DNA of 64,000 nucleotides from Neofusicoccum parvum (taxonomy: Eukaryota > Ascomycota > Dothideomycetes > Botryosphaeriales > Botryosphaeriaceae), in assembly GCA_020912385.1 (NCBI GenBank), contig CP087206.1, positions 372,001 through 436,000 of the forward strand, written 5' to 3'. Under the pieces are notes generated by a model, which had not been told where the DNA came from, searched no databases, and worked only from the letters and a program-made list of their open reading frames with translations. This document shows, one piece after another, positions 26,262 through 36,804 of this stretch (within the stretch, counting starts at the first letter, position 1; the number at the start of each line of letters is the position of its first letter). A program made the translations under genes and the position numbers.

Positions 26262-28788
26262 CTAGTGTTTCTGTACGACACCCGCCTCATTTGCCTGAGC
26301 CGTAATCCGCTTCTTGTAGTCGTTGACGGTGCCGTCGAAGTGTTCGATGGTGCCGTGATCGCACACCCACAGGGATGTGCATACGTTCTGGAGCATCGTG
26401 ACGTCGTGGCTGACCATGAGCACACCACCCTGGAATACCTGCAGCGCCGTTGACAATGCATCCATCGCCTCAATATCAAGATGGTTAGACGGCTCGTCCA
26501 ACACGAGGATGTGGGGGTTCTGCAGCGAGAGGCAGGCGAACGCAACACGCGACTTTTGACCTCCGGACAAGAGCTCCATCTTTTGCAGGCCCGTCATACC
26601 CGTGATGCCGAAGGCTCCGAGATGCCGGCGGTACTCCTCATCCGTCTTACCATGGAACTTCTGTGCCATGAAACCCACAGCGCTCATGTTCAGATCAAGG
26701 CCGTCAACGTGATGCTGCGCGAAGAATCCAACGCGGAGACGTGGGTTCTGGGAGATCAAACCCTTGGTGGGCTGCAGAGCGCCAATGAGGAGCTTCAGCG
26801 CCGTTGTCTTACCCGCACCGTTCGGGCCAACAATGCCGATGCGGGAGTCCAATTGCACATCGAGGTCAACGTTCGAAAGGAGGGGCTTGTCGGGAGTGTA
26901 TCCGAAGCTCACTCCACTCATCTGGATGATCGGCGGCGAGAGTTTCTCAACCTCCGGGAACTTGAAGTGCACCGTGTACTCGCTTTCGGGAGCCTCAAGC
27001 ACAGGCATTTTCTCCAACTTCTTGATCCTGGACTGGGCCTCGGACGACTTGGCGGCGTTGTAACGGAACTTGTCGATGAAGGCTGCAATTGGTCAAATAT
27101 AGTCAGCCATGAGCGAATAGAGGCGCAAATCGGATCTCGTACCTTGGAGATGGGCTCGCTCAGCCATCTGCTTCTCATACTCGCGCTTGGCAGTCTTCCG
27201 TCTTTCCTCTTTCGTTGCATAGAATGAGTCTACACATAAGGTTAGTCCTTGTTTCAAACTAATTCCGTCCCAGGGGTTCCTTACCGAAATTGGCACCCTT
27301 GTAGTAGTCCAGGCGCTCGGAATGCTGGTGAATAATATCCGTGGCAACCTCGTTCAGGAATGCCCTGTCGTGAGAAACCACAAGGACGGTACTAGGGTAA
27401 GTCTGCAGATAGTTTGATAAGAATGTGATCGACGGAACGTCCAACATGTTGGAAGGTTCTGCGACGTGTCAGCGGGGTACTCTGTCTGACTCGATATTCC
27501 TAGACTTGCCGTCGAGAAGTAGCAAATCAGGCTCGCAAAACAAGGCCCTCGCAAGCGCTAGCCTCATTCTCCAACCTCCCGAGAAGGTTTTCGTTGCGTA
27601 TTGCTGACGTTCTTGTGAGAAGCCCAGACCGGCCAGAATGCTAGCGGCACGAGACTCGGCTTTGTCTGACTCCATTTCCGCAAGCTTCCCGTGGATGTCG
27701 CTCAGCGTAACGTCAAGACCCTCACGCTGGTGGTCCAGCTTGGCGGCGTCCGCGGAGGTGTCGGCCATTGAAGACCGCTTCTCCTCCAGCTCCGCGAGCT
27801 CCTTGGAGATTTTCTGTAGCAAAGTTAGCAAGATATATCTCTGAGCGTGGCGATCCCGTCTCACCTCTTGCTCCTTTAGCAGATGCTTTCTCCAGACATC
27901 GGCATCCAGGACTGCCTGCAACGCCGGAGTATCATCGCCCGTGATCTGCAAGAAAAGTCAGCAATTCTCCGAATAGGACGATTGATAATGTAGTTTTACC
28001 TCCTGTTCCACATGGAGAATCGAGATGTGTGTGGGAATGGCCACTTCTCTTCGACTCAGAGCACGAAGAAGCGTGGATTTACCAATACCGTTCTGACCAA
28101 CCAGACCGTAGCGGCGGCCGTAGGCCAAGGTCAAGTTGGTATCAGTGAGGATCCTCGTGCCGCTGATAGATACATCAATGCCGTCGACCTTGATATCCTT
28201 GCTCTTCTGGCTTGCGTCGGAGCCTAATTGCAGAGGGTTGACCATCATGAAAAATTCTTCATACGACTGGGTCTCATCGGGCTGGTCAAGCAGACGAGAG
28301 GCCTCGTACTCGACGAAGCGCATCTCCTTCTTCTCCTGCTTGGCGCGGATCTTGCGCTCGGCCTTCTCGAGCTTCTTGCGGTCGACCTTGGACTCAACCT
28401 TGCGGGCGTTGGCCGACTCGAGGTCGACAGCGCCAGACGCCAAGCCGAGAGTAGAAGAGATGTTGCGCTGCGAGCCGACATGAATGGCCTGGTCGAGCTT
28501 CTTGGCCGACGGGGCCATCTGGCGGCGCTCGCCATCGATGCCGCTGTTCAGCTTGTCGATGAACTTGTCGACGAGGCTCTGGATAGTGGCCTCGTTCTGG
28601 CTAGAGTAGTCACCTGACGCCGAGACAAGCAGGGCGGTGATGGTTGCCGCAGCCTCGAACAGCGGCGAGGGCGCGCTGGGGTCGGCGTCGGGCTGGAAAG
28701 AGTTTGCTGCATGCTGGAGATAGCCCGCGCTGTACTCGGACAGAACGGGGTCAATGTGAGGGATCTGGGCGCGGATTTCAGCCTCCAT
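26262..28788 (-). CDS. GCN20: ABCF ATPase Gcn20
   Basis: Six exons on the minus strand: 28788-28000, 27945-27865, 27813-27510, 27458-27285, 27229-27143 and 27082-26262, total 751 aa, matching the roughly 750 aa of yeast Gcn20. I chose MEAEIRAQIPHIDPVLSEYS as start because IDP...Y..GY is the conserved Gcn20 N-terminus; an upstream Met would add 16 residues. The first ATPase has P-loop GQNGIGKS (231-238), signature FSGGWRMRLALARAL and LLLLDEPSNMLD. The second has GPNGAGKT, LSGGQKSRVAFA and LVLDEPSNHLD. There are no membrane spans. Gcn20 with Gcn1 binds the ribosome and helps activate the eIF2 kinase Gcn2 when amino acids are short. Intron 3 (27509-27459) begins with GC instead of GT; it splits the LLLLD/EPSN Walker B motif, so it must be removed. 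Confidence 0.93.
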
Positions 28789-30420
28789 TGCGCGGACAGT
28801 GCGGAGAAGGTTGCGTCGCGGCTGGGATCGAGGCAAATTGAGCAGGAGTGCTTGATGTGGCGTCGTCGTCCTGACGCTGGCGTCGCTCTGCAGCGGAGGG
28901 TGTCTCTAGCGCTGCCTGTACTCTCGCCCGGCCAATCGCCGAGCGCGGCGGCTCCAGGCGCCACAGCAACACGCTCCTTGCTCACTGCCTTGCCGGGCGG
29001 AAATTAGAATGACCCGAGCGCTCTCCACAGTCATTGCTTTTCTTCCAGAAGCAAGCCCACCGATCGGTGATGCGCTGCGGCGCCGTGCCTCGTACCTCGC
29101 AGTGGGCCGCCGCCGCCGCCCAGATCCGCACTGGACCGCCCACGCGCCATGCAGGCGCGCAAGCAAGGAAGCCGGCCTCAATATCTGGCGCGCTATTTCG
29201 CATTGCGCACATGGATCTACGGCCTACACCCGCCAGGATCGGCCGGCAAGACGCAGCGCGGCGGAGGAGGGCTGCCTCTGTGGAGCCGGGCGCCGGTTGC
29301 TCTTGTTACAGCTGATACAAGCGCCAGCCGGGCGCGTTGGCTGTGCCGCATCGCCGGCACGGCCGCAGTCGCGCGCTGGCCATGCCACAGTGGGCGCTGG
29401 CAGCCGCTCGGCGCTGACGTGCTGCTGCTGTCGTTGGGCCTGCCCGGATCTTCATGGGAGATTGACGTTGGCCGGCTCCAGGCGCTGCGATTGGCCTGGG
29501 GCGCGCAGCTGAGAACGCCGGTGAGCGCCCTGCGGTGCTGCAGCGTCCCCTAGACCGGGTCTGCGCTGCCACCCGCCGTCTGACACGGCATTGGAGCGCA
29601 ACGGCGGCGGCCGCTGGCTGGCGGACACCGCAATGCTCAGGGCTCAAACTGCTGCCGCGCGACATTCTAGCGGGCGTCTGCTACCACGGTTGGCCGGCAC
29701 GCAACAGGGTCCGCCTGCGAGGGACAGCAGCCGCCGCGTCCCTGACTGCGTGCGCCCGCAGCCTCAGGATCAGGGCCGCCAGAGCAGCAGCAGCAGCGTC
29801 ACCGCGGCCGCGCGCAGCGTGGGCGACGCGCCGTGTAACGGGCGGGCGCTGCCATGCTACCGCGCAGCTAGGCGCAGGAGCCATGTTGACATTCCACCTG
29901 AGAACCTTGAGCACCATCCCGGTCCCCAGGCGCGCTACGCTTTCGCTTACGAGGGGACCCATCCGTGCCATCGCCCAAACCGTCGCCTGTCGATCCTACC
30001 AGCGCGCCCACTCTATCAGTCCCAAGCACCTATAGCCCGTTGACCGCAGGCCTCCTCGGTCTCGTCCCGGCCAGCGCAGCTGTCCCTCCGTATGACAGCG
30101 TCTCCACCCGTCGCTCGCTTCTGAACCATTGCGCCCAGCTGCGGCGCCCTCCTATGCTGCCCTCTCTCTCCGCTATGCCATAATGACCACGACCCACGCC
30201 GTCACGAGTCTCCTTTCCCTTGTGCCTTGCAGCTGGCGGCGGGCTGAGTAACCCGGAAGCATGAAAACAGTACCCACGGTAGCTACCCCCTCTTAGCATT
30301 TAGTCCGCTGTCTTTTGCCGCGACATATTGCACGCCCGAGCGCATGCCTTGTTTCTCTCCGCCCGCAGTGACCGGTCGCCCGCCGCGCATGTCAATGGCT
30401 GACTCGCTTTCGTGATACAG
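28789..30420. other. GC-rich divergent intergenic region
   Basis: Lies between the divergent GCN20 gene and the large gene at 30.4 kb. Bases 28,900-29,900 are very GC-rich with CAGC, GCCG and GCGC words. The frames here are noise-like. The right end probably holds the first exon of the 30.4-kb gene: an ATG at 30261 (MKT) could splice to the CAG acceptor at 30418-30420, which has a CTGAC branch point 18 nt upstream. Confidence 0.4.
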
Positions 30421-33400
30421 CTGTGCGCTTCTGCCACTGTTGTTGGCGCATCCTCCGCCGGCCTGGCCTTCGGCCGTCCAGATTCCCAGCGACCAGCCAC
30501 GCCGTTTGCCAGGCCCAACACCTCCGCAGCCGTCGATCGCGCGACCGAGCAGCCGCTGCCTCCCCGCCCGTATACGTCTGTCGCCGCGCCGCCGCCGCTG
30601 GCCCCTCCACCGCTGGACGGCGCATTCGACACGCGCCCAAACAATGAGCGAGCGCCAATGCGACGACCACGCCGATTAACGCTGGAAAGCGTCAGCCCCC
30701 GGTTGCGCCCCGCAGACGAGGGTGGGAAGAGAGTTTCGGGCGTGGACCAGGACGCGAGCGGTGTTGTTGACGGCCGGGACAGCACGCGGGCGCGCCCCTC
30801 GTGGGTGAAGCGCCTCTCGATTGTGTCCATCTCGCAGAGCTCGACACGCACCTCCGCAAGCCCCGCATCGCCGTCGCTGTCGTACTCCAACGGGTCCATG
30901 GCCTTCTCGCTGGACGGCTCGAGCGCGCCCATGATCTCCGGGGGCGCACCGCCGCCTCCACTGCCGCCAAACAAGCTCGTCAAGCGCTCGACATCTGTAC
31001 GCCACGGCGCAGGCCCTGAGCCGCGCCCCTCCAGCTCGTCGCGCCCGACTCTGCGGCGGCCGGCCACGAGCCACCAGCGGTCCAAGACGCTGGGGTCGCG
31101 GCCGGCGTTCATGGACCTGCCGCCCGGCCGTATTGAGACTTTCGCCGCCACTGGCCCCCACCAGCACGAGCCGGAGGTGCGCTGGAAGCAGTATTTCTCG
31201 GCCAAGGGTACCGTAGCCAAGCGGCGAGCACTGTCTGGAGATCCGAAGGTTATTACGCGGATAGTCCCAAGCGAGAAGCACCCCCCGACCCTTGTTCTGG
31301 CCAACGCCGTCACGGCTCCAACTCTCGAAATGGAGGATTCCTCCAGTCAGGCCGGCGACAGCGATGATGCTCGGAGTCGACCGCAAACTCCGGCATTTGC
31401 TGACCTTGCGCCACTGAGCCCCACGTCTATTTCTGAAACCCCCGCAGAGGCACTTGCATCACCCGAAACAGGCCAAGGAGAAGATCATGCCAGGCGCTCC
31501 TTCTCAATTAGTGACATCCTCGGGACTGTCCCGCTGTCAAGGAAACCACAGCACCGGCGCCGTCTGTCCGCCGACAGATTTGTTCGCGCGACCCGCCGTC
31601 TCTCCACCGCGACCACCGTCTCGACCCGCGATGGCCCGGGCGCAATGACCAACGGTGGCGAGATTGACGAGCTGCCCTCGCGGACAGATGCAAGCGGCCC
31701 GCTCGACTCGCCCCGCGAGCTCCATTCTTCGTACAGCAGCCACAACGGCGACCAGGCCGACGTCAGTTTCGAGTCCAGCAGACCCTCATCCTCGCCCGTG
31801 TTCGAGTCACGCACCGTGTCCCTGAGCAATACCTCCAATCACATTCCGTCTCGAGTCCCCTCGCAGCATGGATACACTCCCCCGAGCACCCGTCCTGTCA
31901 GTCATCGCCCTGCGTCGCCCTCTTCTGTGCCAATTCGGCTGTCCCGCTATTCCATAACCCCGTCCGAACAAGCTTCGACCCTTGTTGGCTCCGATACTGA
32001 GGCGCGGATCTGGTCGGGAGAAGAGTCCGATACGGATTTCCAAAGCGACACTGTCTTCGATTCCATGCGCACAAGAGGCACTAGAGCCTCATCGGGCGCC
32101 CGCGGGCCAACCATCGAAACCATCTTTGATGAATCGCCGCCTTCCTTGAAGCATAAAGTTTCTCCATTGCGGGATCTCTTACCCCACGGAACCTTCCCAG
32201 AGCTCGACAAGCACTCGATAATCCAGGAGGAGGAGAGCAACTTCTCCACTCCTGTCCGTTCAATCGTGCCGGATCGGGGCAACGGGAACGGAGGATCGCC
32301 GACTCCAGCTGCTCGTACCCATTCCCGTTTCTCTCCCGAAATCCCTTCATCGCCGCCCAAGCCGCTCAATTTGGGCACTCTCGCATGGGACACCAGTGCA
32401 GACGACGGTGACGATAACCGCTGGTCTTTTGGGGACGACGACAGTGACCTGTGGGAGATGCACAGCGACAGGACGCCAAACATGCAGTACGCTACTAGTC
32501 TGGCGCTGCAACGCAGCAACCCCATCCTCATTGGTACGAGTTCGAGTCCCGTCTCGACCAGCACGGCGCCGCGACTATCCACCGATACTTACGAAAGAGA
32601 TGCGAGGAGCAGCATCTTTGACTGGTCCGAGTCAGCTGTCGCAGACAAGAGCGTAGGAAATCGCACGCCACCTCGCCCCAACACCGTGCACGGCAAGAAG
32701 GATGCTAAAAGCAGAGGCAGCCGTTCAGTTGGCCGCCGTGTCCCTAGTGGTCTCCATGCACGCAGTCAGAGCGTTCCAGTGGTCCCGGACGTGGGTGGAA
32801 AACGGGATCCCATGATAACAAATAAGTTTGGTACATGGGGTGTGGGTAGCAAAGGTGTCACGGAGGACTGGAACGACGACTTTGACTTCAGTACCTGCGA
32901 TGACGGCTTCGGGGGACCCAAGAGCAACAAGCCGGAGAGCCCGTCGACTATGTTCGTCCCGAAAAGCATAAGAGAGCAGCAAACCAACGTTCTCGCCAAC
33001 ATTGGCTTGCTCAGGGAATGGGGTCTTTTGATCGAGGAGTTGAAGGACCTTCGAGGGCGAGCTGCAGGCCTCAATATCGTGGAAGGTCCCTACAAGAACA
33101 TGTGGCAGGAAGTGGAGGCAATGATCGACCTCGCAGACCAGGAAGTCGATGAGCCTCTTGTTCCGCAACTTTCGCCTCCTTCATCCCCAGGGTTTGACGC
33201 TGATGCTTTCGACGAACCTCCCAACACCACACCGCTTTCTGGTCGCGCCAGGGGCCGCTCTATTCTTCAAGCTGCAAGGGAAAGCCTCAGTAATGGAGCT
33301 TCACCCGCGCTCTCCACCGGAAACAAGTCGAGGCGAAAATCAATTCTGACCTCGACTGACGATATCTTCAGCAGTCCTTCGCCAGCCCCCAGAACGCCCC

Positions 33401-33831
33401 AGGACACGCCGAAAGCCACGCCTGTGGGCCGACCGCGCAAGAACTCTGAAGCTGTCGCAAGATCGGTCATCGAGGCGCTCCAACAGCGCAGGAACACGGA
33501 CACGCTCTCACCTAATCCCACCACGCCGGCCAAGAAAGTACCCTTCGACACCGCTACCCTCAAACACATCGTTCCATACGTCAACGGTCTCATGCGCCAG
33601 GCTAAGGGTGCTCTACGGGAAACTGAACGCCTCTATTCCAGTCCCATCCACACGCCTACACACGGCGATTCTTCCTTCCACATTTTCGCCGCTGATCCAC
33701 CCGACGAATCTCCTTCTTCACGCCGAAGCCGACCTCGCTCCCGGATGACACTCTCCGAAAAAACGTTTGATGCGAAAGAAAGCGAGCTGGTTGCTAAGAC
33801 GCAGCAGATGAAGTTAATGACGGTAATGTAG
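30421..33831 (+). CDS. large Ser/Pro-rich protein of unknown function
   Basis: A frame open for about 1,136 codons, ending at TAG 33831. The true start is unresolved: the first in-frame ATG is at 30658, but the frame upstream already reads like protein (EQPLPPRPYTSV), and a CAG acceptor precedes 30421. Most of the length is disordered, with many SP/TP and RRxS sites fit for CDK and basophilic kinases, and proline runs. The ordered part is near the C-terminus: TNKFGTWGVGSKGVTEDWND, then IREQQTNVLANIGLLREWGL and LRGRAAGLNIVEGPYKNMW, predicted helical, and later PFDTATLKHIVPYVNGLM. An acidic Trp motif plus one helical block in a long disordered chain recalls regulators of septation and polarity (Byr4/Bfa1-type), but I cannot show homology, so no function is given. 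Confidence 0.8.
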   Translation: MCASATVVGASSAGLAFGRPDSQRPATPFARPNTSAAVDRATEQPLPPRPYTSVAAPPPLAPPPLDGAFDTRPNNERAPMRRPRRLTLESVSPRLRPADEGGKRVSGVDQDASGVVDGRDSTRARPSWVKRLSIVSISQSSTRTSASPASPSLSYSNGSMAFSLDGSSAPMISGGAPPPPLPPNKLVKRSTSVRHGAGPEPRPSSSSRPTLRRPATSHQRSKTLGSRPAFMDLPPGRIETFAATGPHQHEPEVRWKQYFSAKGTVAKRRALSGDPKVITRIVPSEKHPPTLVLANAVTAPTLEMEDSSSQAGDSDDARSRPQTPAFADLAPLSPTSISETPAEALASPETGQGEDHARRSFSISDILGTVPLSRKPQHRRRLSADRFVRATRRLSTATTVSTRDGPGAMTNGGEIDELPSRTDASGPLDSPRELHSSYSSHNGDQADVSFESSRPSSSPVFESRTVSLSNTSNHIPSRVPSQHGYTPPSTRPVSHRPASPSSVPIRLSRYSITPSEQASTLVGSDTEARIWSGEESDTDFQSDTVFDSMRTRGTRASSGARGPTIETIFDESPPSLKHKVSPLRDLLPHGTFPELDKHSIIQEEESNFSTPVRSIVPDRGNGNGGSPTPAARTHSRFSPEIPSSPPKPLNLGTLAWDTSADDGDDNRWSFGDDDSDLWEMHSDRTPNMQYATSLALQRSNPILIGTSSSPVSTSTAPRLSTDTYERDARSSIFDWSESAVADKSVGNRTPPRPNTVHGKKDAKSRGSRSVGRRVPSGLHARSQSVPVVPDVGGKRDPMITNKFGTWGVGSKGVTEDWNDDFDFSTCDDGFGGPKSNKPESPSTMFVPKSIREQQTNVLANIGLLREWGLLIEELKDLRGRAAGLNIVEGPYKNMWQEVEAMIDLADQEVDEPLVPQLSPPSSPGFDADAFDEPPNTTPLSGRARGRSILQAARESLSNGASPALSTGNKSRRKSILTSTDDIFSSPSPAPRTPQDTPKATPVGRPRKNSEAVARSVIEALQQRRNTDTLSPNPTTPAKKVPFDTATLKHIVPYVNGLMRQAKGALRETERLYSSPIHTPTHGDSSFHIFAADPPDESPSSRRSRPRSRMTLSEKTFDAKESELVAKTQQMKLMTVM

Positions 33832-36804
33832 ATTTTATGGCTACGACACACCGGTTGGAAAGTGCAGACAAAAGGAGCACGGAGAAGAAAACAAACAGTA
33901 TGGACTCCGTCCATACATAACCCCATGGTCACCATCCACCCCAGACATGATTCCCCCACAAAGGCAGGAGCAGGGAGTAGGAGGGCCATATGGGTTGAAC
34001 CATTATTTCCTTGGCTTGTTTAGAGGCTTCGCGGTGAAGCGGGCAATTGTCTCTATTCACGCACGGATCATCGCACCCTTTTCCTTTCAAGTTCACGATC
34101 GTCATTAGCGGCAAAGAAGCGTGTCTGCTTGTGTACTTATTTTCCTTATTGGTTCTTCTGGGTTTCCTTCGTGTTCTGCAGCATTTGAGCGAGTTTTTCC
34201 CTGTTCGTGGCAAAGTTTCTGCAGCAGCATAAGCTTTTGATTTTGGTCAGATTCCTGTATGCGTGCGCTTGATTTTCCGCGAAGCCTTCGATTCTCAGCA
34301 TCATCTTCCGGCTCGGACCCTCCGAAAATCGACCTCTGGAAGGCCCTAGTTGTCGGTCCCAGCATGGTTCATCACTTCCTAGGGTACACGCACAAAAAAG
34401 CATGGGTGTGCGCTTGGGTTGTTTGCCTTGTTTTGCTTTTTCCCTTTGTTTTGTACCATTGTCACATATCGGTTCTCCCTTTTTCCTCGGGCAATTTGGA
34501 CAGGGTAATGAGACGGTACGGATGGCCTCGCCGGCTGGCTCCATGTTGCGAGCATTCAGTTTCAAAGGGCGCCGGCATCAAGGATGGCGGAGAGCAGCAG
34601 CAGCGGGTTACATGAGTATTTGTCAGTTGCGGAAGGCGCACACAAAAGGAGCAGGCAGGCGAATCGGCCACAGACTCGATACGGGAAACGTGCATCCTGG
34701 TCTCCCTTTCTAGAGGTGGCGGACCGGGAGCGCTGACGGGAACAGCCGCTGTGCTCTGGACGGATATGGGAATCAGGCCGGTTTTTGTTGTTGTAGGAAT
34801 CGTTAGCCCCAGTGTTTGGTTTATCAGGGTTTTGCGCGCGCGTGGGTCATGGGCGGTATAGCATATATAGGTATGCCTCAATAAATATAGAGCAGAGGTA
34901 CTACGGGGACCACTCCAGTTCAGCCTACTACGACGTGAAGACGACAGCCAGCGTGCGTGGCAGCACAGGCTCACGAAACCGTTGACTCGGTGTTGTGTAC
35001 AAACACGCGTAGCCCTGGCGAAACTCCGCCCGTGCCGTGCGGAATTAAGCATCAGGATGCAGCCTTCTCGGCCGGGGGGCACAACAGGATTTTGGGTTCG
35101 CGAGCACAACCTCAAAGGGGAAGGACGGCCGCTTCCCTGTTTCTCGCCCTCCCACGGCCTCCCAGAAAGTCGGGGCGCCCCAATGCGGTGCTAACTCGAT
35201 AGACAGTTGACGAGTCCGAAAACGCCATCTGACCACCACCGTGCTGCTGACACGCAGCTGAGAGAGGGAGATCAATATAAACCACACTTCCCTTGCATGT
35301 GCGGGCGGGCAGGATCCAATCTATGTCTCAATTAACGCTGTTGCGGGCGAGATTGGGGATGTCTTGTTGAAAACAAAGAGCCCCGGCCAGTACGACGTAA
35401 CACCAAACAGCCAACGTTCGGAGCGACGGGGAAAGAGGCAGTGATGTGATCGACGGATCGCCTCAGCTTCTCTCGTACACCCCGCCATGCCAAATTTAGT
35501 GCCGCAGTACGAAATAAGCACATGCACTACTGTTCCTGCCTGGGCTGCTCTTTTTCTTTTTTTTTTTTCGCCCTCTGCCTCGGTCGATCATCCACCTGCA
35601 TTTACCTGACATCTGGTACACGCTAGGATCTACGGGCCCGCCTCCTTTCCACGGCAGGCAGCTGGCGACAACGTGGGTCAGGGTAGCAATTCCGGCTGCA
35701 GGACACGCGCGCGCTAAGTGCAGGGCTTCAGCTGAAAACAGGAGCGGCACAGGGCGACGATAGCGCTCCGTTGCAGAGGCAGGCCGAGCGACCTGGTTGG
35801 CTCGGCAGATGGGACCACTGTCGCGTTTCCAAACGAGCATCTCCGCATTTCATACATTGCGCTAGGCCATTCATCCACGCTCGACGTCCTCCTCCTCCTT
35901 CCTCCTTCCCGTGCCGCATCGATCCTCCTCGCCAGCTGCAGCAGGCAGCGGCCCGCGGAAGCTGCATCAGCTATCGCCCGCCCGCGCCCCCGCCAGCCTC
36001 ACATCCCTCCTCGCGCCCCGCTCCTGGCCCGATCTCGAGTGCGTGCACCCCTCCCCCTCCCCCTCCGCTCCCGTCCTTGTTCTCGCTTGCGCGTGGACTG
36101 GGGCCCTGGGCGCTGCTGAAACCCCGCTCGGAATCTTCGGGCGGCCGCAGCCACGGCGTTCTCTTGCATCTCTGCTCCGATCCAGGATGCTTGGTGTCGA
36201 GGCAACGGAGGAATGTGTGGCGACGACTGTGGCGCGGCATGTCTAAGTAAGCCAAACGCGCGCCCTCCGTTTTGTGTCATCGCCGCTGCTGCGCCCCGCA
36301 GCTCACTGCCGAGGACGTCGTCCGCACGCGCAGTTGGTTGGCTCGGTATTGCAACACGTGCCTTCCTTGATCACTCATCCGGATGAGCTTAGTCCTTCTT
36401 TCACTGTGCATCTGCGTTGGGACCAACGCTTCAACTGCCCACGAAGTCATGTACGCGCGCGTTGCAATGCTCTCCGAGCCGACATCCGAGGGCGTACACA
36501 GACGCCACTTACATGCCCACTCCACCCGGGTCGTTGTGGCTCCGCCGCGGAGCCACAGAGCGGGGAAGGGAGGAGGCTTCACCTCGGGAATGTCACAGCA
36601 CCGCGTATCTCGAAAAACCTACCTGCTCGCGTTGACGAAGTGACTGAACGCGGACCACACTGCTCTTTCCGTGACGCCTCCCCTTCCCTTGCGCTCCCTG
36701 AGCTCGCTTCGTGCTTGAACAAAGTGGTCCGGAAAGCCTATTCCCCACGCTCTCCGTTCCTCATCCCTCGCCCTCAAACCGCCCCCATCCCGTGCCTTCT
36801 GGCC
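33832..36804. other. 3-kb gene-free stretch
   Basis: The left third (33.8-34.9 kb) is T/G-rich and probably 3' untranslated region. A T-run lies at about 35,555-35,568. Bases 35,850-36,260 are C-rich and pyrimidine-rich, which fits a promoter or leader of the monooxygenase gene. The monooxygenase frame stays open upstream to 36274 but that part does not read like protein. No other gene seen. Confidence 0.4.

Noticed and set aside
36274..36804. Upstream extension of the monooxygenase frame
   Set aside because: The extra 177 codons do not resemble protein of this family; the Met at 36805 lies at the usual distance from the FAD motif.
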